Positions 1 to 11,541 of a DNA stretch of 64,000 bases are shown in pieces. The translations under genes were made by a program, and so were the position numbers. Location of the stretch: the NCBI GenBank assembly GCA_009760885.1, contig CM019716.1, forward strand, positions 6,295,938 to 6,359,937. The letters run 5' to 3'. Positions within the stretch are counted from its first letter, which is position 1. Every line of letters starts with the position of its first letter. The DNA is from Achatina immaculata (lineage: Eukaryota; Mollusca; Gastropoda; Stylommatophora; Achatinidae). The notes under the pieces were generated by a model. That model worked only from the letters and a program-made list of their open reading frames with translations. It ran no database searches and was not told the origin of the DNA.

Positions 1-472
1 AAAAGCCAAGTTAAGACTATTCAATTCAAATGTAATATCCACCCTCATTTATGCATGCGAAAGCTGGAAAACAACTAAAGAAATAGAAAAGAAATTAGAC
101 TCTTTTGAAAACAAATGCCTAAGGAAAATATTCAGCATCAAGTGGAATGAATTCAAGAACAATGCAGAGATAAGACAGATGACTGAACAACAACCAGTCT
201 CATGTGTGATCAGGAAAAGGAGATGGACATATGTTGGTCACTTGATGAGAAGAAATGATCAGAGAATCCCAAAACAAGCTATCAAATGGAACACAACAGG
301 CCGAAGAAAAAGAGGCAGACCGCGTGAAATTATTAAGAGAGGCCAAATTAACAGGCATAAAATCCTTTGATGAGGTTGAAAGACTTGCCGAAGACAGGAA
401 AAGTTGGCGAACTACTTTGCGAGCCCTATGTGACGTTTAACGGCACGGGAAGGATATAAGATATAAGTACTA
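1..472 (+). mobile_element. LINE-A non-LTR retrotransposon, 3' end fragment
   Basis: Translating the plus strand gives the region after the reverse transcriptase domain of a non-LTR retrotransposon. It shows a peptide like LIYACESWKTT, then RRWTYVGHLMRR, then KRGRPRE, a basic C-terminal tract typical of RTE/Jockey-like LINE proteins. The frame is broken near 330, where a short deletion after the GRPRE motif separates two overlapping frames. The copy is cut by the left window edge. The 3' end is a short repeat of the form GATATAAG. The copies at 25312, 28325, 49470 and 59505 share the same C-terminal region and tail and define one family. Not expected to be functional. Confidence 0.8.
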
Positions 473-544
473 TAATTTGTTTAACTTCCTCATGCAGGGG
501 GATAACATTCTCCGTTTTGACATGTACTGAACCACACACTGTGA

Positions 545-1235
545 CTGCGCTTATCTCGACTGAAGGCTTAGGTCATGATGATGATGATCATCATCATCAT
601 CGTCATCATCATCAGGTGCCATGCCGGCAGGCATTTGCAGCCATGCTTCTTCACAAATCTCGATGGTTGCTTTTCTCTTGGCCTTCCTCTGCCTCTCTTC
701 CCATTTATCTTTCCTGCTGTTATGATGGTGTTTTCAAACTCTCCCGTTCTCATTATATGCCCAATGAATGATGGCTGTAGTTTTCGTGCTGATTTAATTA
801 GATTCATTTCTACATTTGCTGTTATTGCGCATTCGATGTTTATCAGCTTAGGTGTATATGGCAGTCTTCACATTCTTCTAAGAACCTCTGTTGTCTCTAG
901 TGATCTTTGCATTGATCTATTCGTTGTCCATGACTCGCTTCCATAGAGCAAAATAGGCTCAATGTAGCACTTTAGAACTGTCTTTCTCGTGTTCAGCAAC
1001 AGAGATGAATTACACAAGATGTTTCCCATTTGCTTGAAAGCTGTTCTGTCTTGGCATGTTCTGTTCTCGGTCTCAGAAGTGCATTTCCCGCCGGATGTGA
1101 CTTGTGTAGGTACACGGCTTCCTCGAGGCTGCTGCGTGTACTTTAACGCTGCGTCTAGGAGGCCACAGGTTATGGGTTCTTTAATCTACAGACTCCATAA
1201 ACAAATTCTACATTCAATAATCTGAGGAATGTGTC
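545..1235 (-). mobile_element. Antisense LINE fragment (C-terminal part of ORF2)
   Basis: On the minus strand, 807-568 reads through FIGHIMRTGEFENTI and then a GKRGRGRPREK motif. This is the usual 'GHIMR...GRGRPR' C-terminal signature of a non-LTR retrotransposon protein. Upstream sequence to about 1235 continues in broken frames. The 3' end on the minus strand runs into an ATC/ATG trinucleotide tract at 572-616, which probably is or grew from the element's 3' tail. Degraded and 5' truncated. Confidence 0.6.
572..616. repeat. ATG/ATC trinucleotide microsatellite
   Basis: About 45 bases of ATG repeats change midway to ATC repeats on the same strand, so the tract is nearly self-complementary and could form a hairpin. 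It sits at the 3' end of the antisense LINE fragment. Confidence 0.85.
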
Positions 1236-2429
1236 ATCATGATAGAGATAATGACAGATTTCTTCAAGACTTCCGTCTGTTTTGTCTGTCTTGACTGAAT
1301 AAATAGTAAGTACAGAATTGATGATGATGATGATATCAAAATAAACCCAAATGTGAGTCTTCAGTTATTAGTTTATGTATGAATCATCACTAAATGAAAG
1401 ATTCCATGCACTTTCATTATGTTTTGTTGAAACTGACAGTTATAGGTCATCTGTAAACAGGATTGTACTGAATTCATTTTTTTTTTTTGTTTTTTTTTTT
1501 ATGTTTCATGAATTTCTTAACCTTCAGCCAAGTAATATAGTTCTTTTCCACTGGGGCGTACTCACTCAAAGATTCATAATGTAGTGGTGATATAATTTGA
1601 TTCATGCATTTGCAGAACAAGATTTTTGCCAGTTTAGACAATGGGGCAATTCTCTTAATGGTAATCAAAGAGCACTTGTTAACTGGCAATGTAGTGGTTG
1701 TTCCCAGGCAATGGCTATGTTTATTGTGTAATCTGTAGTTAATGCCAGATTTACTGGAAGTGCAGTTCCAAAACTCATGCTGCATGGCTTGCATTTTTTA
1801 AAAAAAGGAAATTAAAATAACCTTTCATACTGAGACCTTGTGAATGAACATAATGGTTTGCAGATAATATCAATAACACCAGTCCAAAGATTATATGCAA
1901 ACAAAAGAAGAAATACAGGCCTGTTTTGGGGTCTAAATCAAACAGTATTGATCAGTTTCTGTGTGTTTGTATTTCATCAATCACTTGGCAGGGCATGGGC
2001 AGGCCCTGTGTCAGAAGATTATTGGTTTTGTTGTTTATGTCATGGATCTAGAACTGAGATATAATGCAAAATAGTGAACTCCCTAGTTTGTTTTGTAATA
2101 ATAAATGGGCAAGAAGATTGAAGTATACAAGAAACATTTAAGCATTTTAAGAATCAACAGACAAGGGGCCCAGCAGTAAGCCTGAAACATTAAACAGAAA
2201 AACAGTTAAAATTCTGATTGTTTCTCAACATTTCTGGCAGGGGACATCTAAATTAATTTCTCATATCAACAGAATCTTTAAATAAGATATGTTAAGAAAT
2301 ACTTAATTTCTGTCAGAATCTTTGAGGACATGAACTTGAAAACGCACTGAGACTTCATTTCTGTCAGATACACATTTCTACAAATATAAAATGAGACTTT
2401 TGCACGATGAGGTAACAGAGCAGTTTTGT
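1236..2429. other. AT-rich stretch with no recognised gene
   Basis: No splice-consistent coding signal or repeat family was recognised. It contains a GATGAT tract at 1321-1333 and two long T-runs around 1478-1500. Small open frames here show no recognisable protein features. Confidence 0.5.
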
Positions 2430-2702
2430 ATGGTTAGGTAGGTAAAGGTAAAATTCCCACTTCCATGCCATTAAGGCATATTGGGGATACAGTGTTAGGC
2501 CCGTGTTTTCCGTGATCTTCGGCACATGAAAATGTGATGTGGTCAGTATCATGCCTGGTCACTTTACCTTTCCAGATTTCTCTGGTACACACTTTTAGAG
2601 GCTGGGTCAACCCCGGGGCCTTTTTGGTGTGTAGCAGAAAAAATCCCACTGCTGGGACTGAAGCCGGTACCACCGGATTAGCAAACCGAGCGCCTTAACC
2701 AC
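2430..2702 (-). mobile_element. tRNA-Ser-derived SINE
   Basis: Read on the minus strand from about 2702, the head resembles a tRNA-Ser(GCU). It has TGGTTAAGGCG (D arm, A-box region), an anticodon-arm segment containing TTTGCTAATCC, and a GGCTTCAGTCC stretch in the place of the B box. A non-tRNA body of about 190 bases follows, ending in CTTTACC-like short repeats near 2440. The body (CACGGAAAACACG... to the 3' end) recurs at 30215-30362, also minus, so this is a dispersed family. The first bases of the tRNA acceptor stem appear to be missing or mutated. tRNA-derived SINEs are transcribed by RNA polymerase III from the A and B boxes. Confidence 0.7.
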
Positions 2703-2814
2703 AGAAGTTGAAAAAAATCACGGACAAAGCACTTTTAGACTTGAGAGAAAGAAAAATTACAAGGAAATTACCTGGAACTCAAGTCTCCAGAACTTCTCTT
2801 TGTCATATTTCTTG

Positions 2815-3850
2815 ATCTCACATCTATCCCTCCAGTTTCCAAACTTTTGTTTTGTATCAGTTCTGTTGCTCTGCCTCTCCCACACCATTTTGTCAAGCCA
2901 TCTAAGATTTTCTCTCATGGTCTACTTCTTCCTTTCCTGCCTCACATTTTCCCTCTTGTCATAGTATTTTCCCTCTTGTCACAATATTTCCTCTGTTGTC
3001 ACAATATTTCCTCTGTTGTCACAGTATTTTCAGTCCCTCCTGTTCTGATTTTATGACCAATAAACCTAGGTTGTCTCCCCTGTAGTGTGTTCTTTAAGGT
3101 GTGTTTCTCACTGACTTTTCTTAGGCACTCTTCATTTGTTATTTTAGCTGTCTGTAGTATTCGTAATATTCTTCATAGATACCACATTTCAGTTGCCTCT
3201 AATGCTCTCATTTTTGCTAATGACCATGATTTGTTCCCTTACTGGCTTGATGTAGCATTTTAAGATTCTTTTCCTAGTATCTGTTGACAAAGATAGACTG
3301 CACAAAATAGTTTTCATTTTCTGTAATGTTACCTTTGTCTGACATATTCTGCTTTTGACCTAACGTTTGATGTTATCGTTGTAACAAAATATTTAATTTT
3401 GTGCACTTGGTTTAATATTATTTCTTTGATTTTTACATTGCATTCTGGTGCAGTTATCTTTCTGGATATGGCCAACCATTTCTGTTTTCTTATTGTTCAG
3501 TGAGAATCCTTTATATTCACTCTCTGTCACTAGTAGCCTTATAGATCTTTTTTCATTGTCTGCTATCTGGACTGTGTCATCAGCGTATCTCAGGCTATTG
3601 ACGCTATGTCTTCTAACATTTATCCCAGGCTTGTTGCTAATGGGCTCTCATAATATTCTCACTGTATAGAGAAAACAGTTCTGGGGACAGTACACATCCT
3701 TGTCTTATTCTTGAACAACCTGCTATCACTTTAACTCCTCTTTTGGATTTTTAGCTTTCTTCTAAAATAATCCGTGTCATTCATTGTTTTTAAAATTCGT
3801 TTTGCTCACTGGTTGTCCTGAATTCTACTCCATACATAAAAAAGCATTAG
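2815..3850 (-). mobile_element. Antisense LINE fragment with reverse transcriptase remnant
   Basis: The minus strand carries a degraded reverse transcriptase around 3600-3540, with a DDTVQIADN peptide matching the usual (Y/F)ADDT catalytic motif. Around 3720-3680 it has a QGCVLSP-like remnant. Further along, near 3050-2930, there is a GRPR-region remnant like that of the 545-1235 fragment. Frames are broken throughout. A short tandem repeat (about 22-bp units with TTGTCACAATATTTCC) lies inside it at 2950-3030. Confidence 0.55.
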
Positions 3851-3935
3851 AATATTAACATATTGTAACACTTTTTATGGGAATATTTTCCTCAGAGAGA
3901 GTACTTCCATTTTTCAACATTTTTTTTCTTTACAG

Positions 3936-6900
3936 TCCCAGCCCCACAAGGACAGACAGAGAAGGTCTTTCTGTACATGTACTTGCGAGATCAGCCAATC
4001 TGGCAGTCACTGAGATTTTGGAACGCTGCCTACTTCGATGCTGTGCAGTGTGAGAGATCAAGAAGACCAATGCCCACCAAGTATGTATACAGTGAATGTG
4101 CTTTTCAGAAAGAGCAACATTAGCTTTGAGACTCCCAGTTTAGAGGGACAGGTACAGTGATAGAACATTTGACAGCGCCTGCTAATGTGAAGGCACTTTA
4201 TCTGAGACCCACAGATCCCATGCTGCAGATAATCCAGCGGAGGAAATGGATACTTGACACATTATGTCAGGAAACCTGCCTCTGAAACTGTAGAATGCAT
4301 GCTTGCTAGCAAGTTGCACTGGAACTCTCTGTATATACAGCTATGAGTGCAGCAAGGCACATTGGAACTCTCTGTGTATATAGCTATCAGTACAGCAAGG
4401 TACACTGGAACTCTCTGTGTATACAGCTATCAGTACAGCAAGGTACACTGAAACTCTGTGTATACAGCTATCAGTACAGCAAGGTACACTGAAACTCTGT
4501 GTATACAGCTATCAGTACAGCAAGGTACACTGAAACTCTGTGTATACAGCTATCAGTACAGCAAGGTACACTGAAACTCTCTGTATATATAGCTATCAGT
4601 GCAGCAAGGTGCACTGGAACTCTCTGTGTATACAGCTATCAGTGCATAATAATCTGAGATGTGAGATGTACTAGAGGACTCTACAAGTTAGAAATCAAGA
4701 GTTAACTAATGGAACAAAGCAAACTGTGACTGAGAATTCTAGCAGGATGAAGTGTAACATTTATATACTGTCCAAAAAAAAAAGAAACTCGTAACTACTG
4801 ATGGCCCAATTTTAGCCATAACTTTGATACTCTATAGCTTTTTAAATTGAATGAATAAAATTTTCAAATTTCACACAATAATATCTAAGGGTTTAAGCAC
4901 TCACTTGACAGTTTCTTGCATCTGTGTGACGAGAATTTGTTAGTCCCAGGGGTTCTCAACTTAATATGGTGTGTGGCCTCCACCTGTATCGATCAGCGAC
5001 TGGCATCTCCTGGGCATAGATGCAATCAGATGTCTGATGTGGGCTTGTGGGATGGCTGCTCACTCTTCCTGGAGAGCCTGCCACAGATCACGACGATTGG
5101 CTGGAGAAACGTTTTGACGACAAACACGTCTTTGAAGCTCATCCCATAGATGCTCGATCAGATTAATGTCTGGAGAAAGGGATGGCCAGGGAAGGGTGAG
5201 AATGTTGTTGTCCATCAGGAACTGTGTGGTGAACCGTGCAGAATGGGGTCTGGCGTTGTCCTGTTGAAACACAGACCTTCGCGCAGCTAAAAATGCAAGG
5301 ACATGGGGTCGAAGAATTTCATTGATGTATCGTTGCACATTCAAGTTTACGTTAGGAGATCATTTTCGCCGACATCTTAATATTTATAAGAGGGCCTGGA
5401 CATCTGTGGCTAAACATTTTTGTCTTAGCAACCATAGGGGAAAACAGGACATTTCTGTTAGTGCGATCCGCTCTTGTTCTGCTGATGTACGATCTCGGAG
5501 GGTCCTAGAACAGCATCTTATTTTCCAGGATGGCTGTCTCCACCCAGCTGGAATTAACAATGTCTTCAGCTTTCTGTAACTTCTTTAGTTTTCCACACCC
5601 CCCCCCTTTTAAACTCTATTTTCTTTCTCTTAGGTACCCCTCCCTATCGCCACCCTCTTCCCTTCTCTGGCAACATATTGATGTTTATAGGGTCTTGTCC
5701 TATTCACCAGTTTCACATTTTCTCCCTGCAGGTGTTTATGTTCTTCATTCCTTATCTCTCCGTGCCCCCCCCAACACCTTCTCCTCTAGCATCTATCATA
5801 TTTCTGTTGCACTTCCCCCCTTTCTACCACCTGTTTTCCTCCTCTCTCTCCACCTCTTCTTTACAATTGGCTCTATTGGCTTATCCTTTGTGTGGCCCCG
5901 CGTGGTCCCTATGCATCTTCTAATGGACATCCATTTCTCTGTTTCCTGCTTCTGGAAGAGGCCATATTAAGATAAGTTCTTCGTTTAGTTATATGTTTTT
6001 TTTTGTCTCGTTTGTGCTGTAATCCTCGAAAAAGGCTCACACCAAAATATCGGATGTTGTATGTTTTTCATTTATACATTCTCATACTTTCTATTCTTTT
6101 TTTTTCTCAGTTTACTCACTTCCTCTGCCACTTTGTAAAACTACACCATACACCTCTATCAACTTTTATTATTTAAACCAGTTTTACTGCAGTTGCCATC
6201 CCTTTTATCTGTCACCAATGGACTCCTTCCATACCATTGCACCTCCACCACCGTGCGGCGGAGCTTCATCAACGCAATTTTGGGCAAAACGTTCATTTGG
6301 CCTACAGTAGACCCTTCTCGGCATATCATGGCGATGCAACACAAAGGAAAATCCGTCACTAAACCAGACACGTCTCCATTGATTGTCAGTTGTCCAGGAC
6401 CGATGCTGGTTGGCCCAAACAAGTCGATTTTGGCAATGACGTCTCATTAAGACAGGACCTCGGTGAGGTCGTCGTGCCACCAGTCCAGCTTTATGCAGTC
6501 TATTCCAGGCAGTTTGATCAGACACATGACGTCCTGCAAGCAATGACTGGGCACTTGAGGAAGCTGTTGTAAACCTGTTTCTGAGGTGATGAACCAGAAT
6601 AAAACGATCATCAGCTGCTGATGTCACCCTGGGTCGTCCACTGCGGTACCGGTCTTCAGCTGACCCAGTAGCTTGGAAACAGTGTCGACTGATGTCAACT
6701 GATGGTACTCTGCTGCATGTTTAAATGCCTGGCAACCTGACTTTGACTTTCGCCTGCTTGCAACCAATAGCAATGTTTCGTAAATTTTGCAATAGACGCA
6801 CCATTATTGTCTGCTTGAAAATTAACTGAATGTTTTGTGTAACATTTTATAGGGTTTCATTTGTGCTGGAAGTGAGTTGTGCTCACCATAAAAATCACAA

Positions 6901-9900
6901 CTTTTCCATAAACCCAACGTGAATTATGGTAAAAAAAAAAAAGCGTGATCAGCAAGTGCAGCTACTGCGTTCTGACTATACACAAGAATAGCAAAATTCA
7001 CACTAAATCATGGACCTGATATCTTGGTGACAATTTATGTTTTGGTTTTATATACCCAGTAAAAACATTTTTGTCCTAACATATAAAAAATGAACCTTAT
7101 ATAAGCTATGCATTTCTTTTTATTTTTAAACAGTATAATTCCTTATTTTCATTTGTAAAAAAAAAAAAAGATCAATAAAGTAGATCTAAAATTTGGCTTC
7201 TCCTGTCCTCAGAGAAGGCTTCTGAAGCTAAAATATTCTTTTTGACTGCCTCTTTTTATACATTTTTTTTTTGCTATTATCTTCATTTTTATTGCTTTCC
7301 ATGTAAAGCAGCTCAAATGTTTACTCTGGTGACATTGTGTGTTTAATTTCTCCTTTTTTTCTTGTATTCATTTTCTTTTTCTGCCGTTTCCATCTGGAAC
7401 ACCTCATACATTTACTGTGAAGAAACTTTGTTTTTAACTTTGCTGTTATTATTTTTGCAGTTCAGATGGAAATGAAACAGTTTCTGATGACAAACAGTTC
7501 CAGGAAAACATTACATTTGGACAGCTTGGGTAAGATAAGTTCTTACTGGCTGAGATGTCATAATATGTACAAATATCTCACAAACAAAACATTTATCATT
7601 TTATCATTTTTATATTATTTTAAAAATATTTTTATTATATATTTAAAAAATTTTTATAACGATTGTTTCAAAATTTTTTTTCTATTTTTTTTAAATTTGG
7701 ATATTATTAACCATTGATATGAACTGTTTCTGCCACTAATATGATTACTAATTTGAATTGTTTCTTCTACTCATATGATATCAGGAAAAAGTGGGAGAAG
7801 TGGAGAGTTTTGAATATCTTGGATAACTACTAACTAATAATGGAGATACAATGTGGGAAATTAAAAGGAGGACATCTGTCACTCTTCAGAAAGTAAAACA
7901 ACTAAAGAAGCTGTGGAAGGGAACAGACAGAACCACAAAAATAAAATTTTTAAGGGGATGCATCTTTCCTATCACAACATATGCCTGTGAGACCTGGATA
8001 CTTAAGAAAACAGCTGAGAAACACATAAATGCCTTTGAATGTAAATGCTACAGAAGAGTTCTCCAAATATCATGGACACAAAAAAAGAACAAATATATCT
8101 ATACTACAAGAGCTTAATATTGAAGAAGGCTGGCTAGTAAAGAGGATTAAAGAGAGAAAACTTAAATATTTTGGACACATTAAATTTCATGGTAATCTAG
8201 AGAAGATCATCGCATACATAATGGGAAAAAGAGAGGAAGACCAAGGCAAAGATGGCTGCAATACATCGTTGATGATCTGCAAATGGATGCATCAGCAGCA
8301 GGGTATCTTGCTCACAACTGAGAGGCCTACAGGACTGCTGTTAGGGAGGCAAAGTTCCCCAAGGGACATGCAAATGAATGAATGAGTGAATGATTCATAT
8401 GATCATTGATTTGAACTGTTTCTTCTACTCATATGACCATTGATTTGAACTGTTTCTGCCACTAATGTGACCATAGATATGAACTGTTTCTGCCACTAAT
8501 GTGATTACTGATTTGAACTGTTTCTTCTACTCATATGATCATTGACTAGACTTGAAGGTTTCAGGTTCTCAGTTTTGGATTGATGAAGTAGAAACTGAAA
8601 CATTTGGAGCAAGAATGAAAGATACAAAGTTATTTTTACTTCTGAGATATTGAGCTGCCGTATTTCTTTCTATAATTTGAAACAAAGTTTTTTTTCCAAG
8701 GAAAACTTCATTTTGCACAAGACACTTCACCTGTCCTCTTGTGTGTTAAATGTTTAATAGTTGAAAATAGTTTTCATAACTCCATGTGCAGAAGAGTATA
8801 TATTTATGTTGCAGTTTTGGATGTCCTTTAAAATTTTATCTTTCATTTGCATGTCCATTCAAGTAAGTTTGTGAATTTGTTTCAAGCCTGTCCATTAGAT
8901 CCAGTTATGCATTTTAAAAGAATATACAAACAGTAACCACATATATAATTATGACAGAAAAACACAAAAATATTTAAGTCTCACACAAACCACTGCTCAT
9001 TTTCACAGTACATTTGCCTGCAACATGAGAGCATTTGGACTTTGCAAAGAACTTTGCCTGGAGTTCATTCGGAAGCAGTCAACCATTGCAAATCTTAGGA
9101 AAGGTAAACATTTGTGCCTTGGGCTTCTGAGAAGATAAAGCTAGGAATATTAAATCTAACCTTCATTAGCATTTGTGTTTCCTTTGGGGTGAACTGTAAG
9201 ATGGCGCAGCAGTCAAGAGCAATGTCTTCTGAAATAAAAATGTCTGGATTCATACATGACCCCCAACATATCTAGCCAAAAGCAAGCCGAAAGTGGTTAC
9301 CTGTCATTTAGAGCAATGTCTTTATAATTTGCCCCAGTTGTCCTGCATGCTACTCCTTTCTGCTTCTACAGTTTTCCACCAGGAAACATTTGTTTGGGCT
9401 CTCTTTTTCCTTTGGGTTCATGGTTGTTTTTTACTTGGGTCTCCTCAGAGTGCATGACTAATCCGTTTCCAGTGTTTTTTGCTGTTATAGCGTGCATGTC
9501 TTCTAGTTCACACTGGATATGTAGGTGTCTGTTGTTTATTGTTTTGTGCCCAGTAAATATTTTCAGTCGTAAGAATAGTGAAGAGCAAAACCTCTGTCTT
9601 AATACAAAGAAAACTAAATTGACGATAACTGACAAAACAAATAAGGCAGCTGATATATGTATCAATAAAGAAAAATTGGAAGAGGTGGAGAGTTTTTAAT
9701 ATCTTGGATCATTACTAACTAATAATGGAGATACAATGTGGGATATTAAAAGGGGGACATCTGTTGCTCTTCAAAAGATAAAACAATTAAAGAAGCTGTG
9801 GAGAGGAACAGACAGAACTACAAAAGTAAGATTTTTAAGGGCATGCATCTTCCCATCGCAACATGTCTGTAAGACTTGGACACTTAATAGAACAACTGAG

Positions 9901-11204
9901 AAACACATTAATGCCTTTGAATGTAAACACTATAGAAGATTCCTTCAAATATGGACACAAAAAAGAACAAATATATCCATACTAAGAGAACTTAATATTA
10001 AAGAAGGTTGGCTAGTAAGGAAGGTTAAACAGAAAAAACATTAATGTTTTGGACATATTAAACGTTATGATAATTTAGAAAAGACTGTCTTTGAAGGGTA
10101 CATAATGGGGAAAAGAAAGAGAGGAAGACCAAGGCAAAGATGGCTGCAAGACATCAATGATGATCTGCAAATGGATGCATCAGCAGCAGGGCATCTTGCT
10201 TACAACTGAGAGACCTACAGGAGTGCTGTTAGGGAGCTAAAGTTCCACAAAGGACATGCAAATGACTAAGTGACGGCCCAGTAAACATTCAAAATCTTTC
10301 TGAGGCAGGCTGTGTAGAATGAGGACAATTAGCCCATTTCTTCTTTCAGTCGTTCTCCAGCATTCTACTCCATAGAGGAGTATGGATAACATAAAGACGT
10401 TTGTCTATCACAAACACACAATTTTGGTATGGCTTTTTTTTATAGTACTGTAATGGGAGGACTTCCAGATGTTTCTAAGACTAATGAAAGCTGTTCTAAC
10501 TTTAATTATTCTACTTTTTATGTCTTTATTTGTTCCTCTATCAAGTGTTAGTATGCTGCCAAGGTATGTGAAGATAATATTTCTGTTAGGTTTGGTTATT
10601 AATTTTAATGGCTGTTTGGTCTTCTATGATTACTTTCATTACTTCTGACTTCTTTATGTTAATGTTCAGCCCAGCTTGTCTGCTGATTGTATCTAATATG
10701 CTTTTTTTCTCCTGTAAATGTTGATGAGTATGTTCTAACAGTGCTGTATCATCTGCATAATCCAAATCGGCATAGAGAACACTGTCCATCTAGTACCTCT
10801 TTGGGTGACTTCTGCTGTTTTATTCATCATCCAGTCTGTGACAATGATAAAAAAAAGTAGCTGACAGGGTACATCCTTGTCTAACCCCTGTTTTCATCTC
10901 AAAGTTTATATGACTTTGACCAACACTACAAGTGAAACTGACATAGAAACTTGTGTTTATTGCTACAAAATGACATGATGTTCTATAAGCTGTAGTCTGT
11001 CTCCCATGTATAGCACTCACACTTACTCTTAGATAAAAAAAATTTAGCTAAAGGTACTAGTTATACAAGTAAAATATGGTAATATTTCAACTTTAGACAA
11101 CATATTGTTAAATTTGTGTCAATGTGTATTCACTCTAAGCGTTTTACATTTCAGATCAGGTGAAGCTTTTACGAGAAAACATAGAAAAAGTTAATGAAAC
11201 CTAA
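3936..11204 (+). CDS. KIAA0513: KIAA0513 homologue, last four coding exons
   Basis: Four exons, each flanked by AG and GT: 3936-4080 (enters with 2 bases of a split codon), 7461-7529, 9009-9103 and 11155-11204, with a TAA stop at 11202. Every junction keeps the frame (AA|T, GG|T, G|AT), giving about 119 C-terminal residues. Key peptides are FLYMYLRDQPIWQSLRFWNA, FDAVQCER, ENITFGQLG with TFACNM joined across the intron, then FIRKQSTIANL and a short tail. I recognise these as the conserved C-terminal half of vertebrate KIAA0513 (about 411 residues), a cytosolic protein of poorly known function reported from brain. The 5' exons lie outside the window or were not found; nothing convincing precedes 3936. 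The introns contain a Tc1 element, two LINE-B copies and an antisense RT remnant. The exact acceptor of the first listed exon is supported by a TTTCTTTACAG tract. Confidence 0.87.
4300..4655. repeat. Minisatellite, 41-43-bp unit, about 8 copies
   Basis: Units contain GTATACAGCTATCAGTACAG followed by CAAGGTACACT. Outer units are 43 bp with an extra CT pair and G variants; the four inner units are 41 bp and almost identical, suggesting recent inner expansion. It lies in a KIAA0513 intron about 220 bp after the exon ending at 4080. Confidence 0.9.
4770..6900 (-). mobile_element. Tc1-like DNA transposon, interrupted and inactive
   Basis: On the minus strand, the N-terminal part of a Tc1-type transposase spans about 6780-6190 and the C-terminal part 5358-5060. 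The N-terminal part shows a GRPRVTSAADDR link after a helix-turn-helix region, then WSTDN-like and VWFSDGFSF segments (first catalytic Asp). The C-terminal part shows QQDNARPHSA and SPDINLIEHLWDEL. The spacing between the second Asp and the Glu is 34 residues, the DD34E pattern of Tc1. A stop and frame changes lie in the N-terminal part, and the two halves are separated by about 830 bp of foreign sequence. Clear terminal inverted repeats were not identified, so the outer limits are approximate. Confidence 0.85.
5360..6188. mobile_element. Insertion splitting the Tc1 transposase
   Basis: The Tc1 reading frame is lost between the SIGDR-like motif near 6205 and the NLNVQRYINE motif near 5345, which are normally about a dozen residues apart. 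The inserted 0.8 kb is pyrimidine-rich on the plus strand. It contains, near 6022-6058, a GAAAAAGGCTCACACC motif followed by AAAATATCGG, recalling the 'GAAGAAGGC...CCGAAACGTC' motif often found beside Penelope-like elements. No coding region was recognised, and target-site duplications could not be fixed by eye. Confidence 0.5.
7725..8550. repeat. Minisatellite, about 34-bp unit, split by a LINE insertion
   Basis: Units contain TTTGAACTGTTTCTTCTACT and CATATGATCATTGA. Two units precede and about four follow the LINE-B copy at 7783-8395, so the LINE landed inside an existing array. A 9-base TCATATGAT occurs on both sides of the insertion. Confidence 0.75.
7783..8395 (+). mobile_element. LINE-B non-LTR retrotransposon, 3' fragment
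   Basis: Frame fragments give EVESFEYLG, LLTNNGDTMWEIKRRTS, TTYACETW and HINAFECKCYRR, the region downstream of the reverse transcriptase catalytic core. The 3' untranslated end contains GATGCATCAGCAGCAG and ends with AATGAATGAGTGAATG, a tetranucleotide tail. Stops and frameshifts make it inactive. It is 5' truncated, as is usual for incomplete target-primed reverse transcription. Confidence 0.82.
9572..10270 (+). mobile_element. LINE-B non-LTR retrotransposon, 3' fragment
   Basis: Longer 5' than the 7783 copy: it begins near EEQNLCLNTKKTKL, then DKTNKAADICINKEKLEEVE, a stop where FEYLG is expected, then NNGDTMWDIKRGTS, and ends in a short tetranucleotide tail near 10265. The YACETW motif is altered to HVCKTW. 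Located between KIAA0513 exons 9009-9103 and 11155-11204. Confidence 0.82.
10315..11035 (-). mobile_element. Antisense LINE reverse transcriptase remnant
   Basis: On the minus strand 10789-10586 shows LDYADDTALLEHTHQHLQ, the YADD catalytic motif of non-LTR reverse transcriptase, followed by LNINIKKSEVM. Upstream on the same strand, 11020-10870 gives FEMKTGVRQGCTLS, the conserved 'GVRQGC' motif. The two pieces are in different frames. A degraded copy, probably of a family different from LINE-A and LINE-B. Confidence 0.75.
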
Positions 11205-11535
11205 TTGGAGACATCCATTCGTGTGGATACAGTCTGGACATCACAGGTGACATGTACATAGCTGAAGGCTAATTTAGCATTTTTCAGTTTGGTTGTCATT
11301 GGTACAAAACCGAAACATAAGCAGTTCATTAGAAAAGAACTTTGTTCTTTCTTACTTTTGAATTTTTAGTTTTTTAAATACTGTCCATGGAGTTCTTTTT
11401 TCATTGTCTTATAACAAAAAAAGAAATATTTTTTTCTTTAGGATACACCACATACAAAAACACTGTACCAAATACTGTCCATTGTGTATAACTTTCTTCA
11501 TGCTCTGTGACATGTTTTAGTTAAATCCATTCTGT

Positions 11536-11541
11536 AATAAA
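11536..11541 (+). promoter_or_regulatory. Candidate KIAA0513 poly(A) signal
   Basis: First canonical AATAAA after the stop codon at 11204. Later ones exist (for example near 12821 and 18331), so the real 3' end is uncertain. Confidence 0.4.

Noticed and set aside
5530..5970. 146-codon hydrophobic frame as a membrane protein
   Set aside because: Pyrimidine-rich DNA inside the insertion that splits a Tc1 element; composition alone explains the hydrophobic translation.
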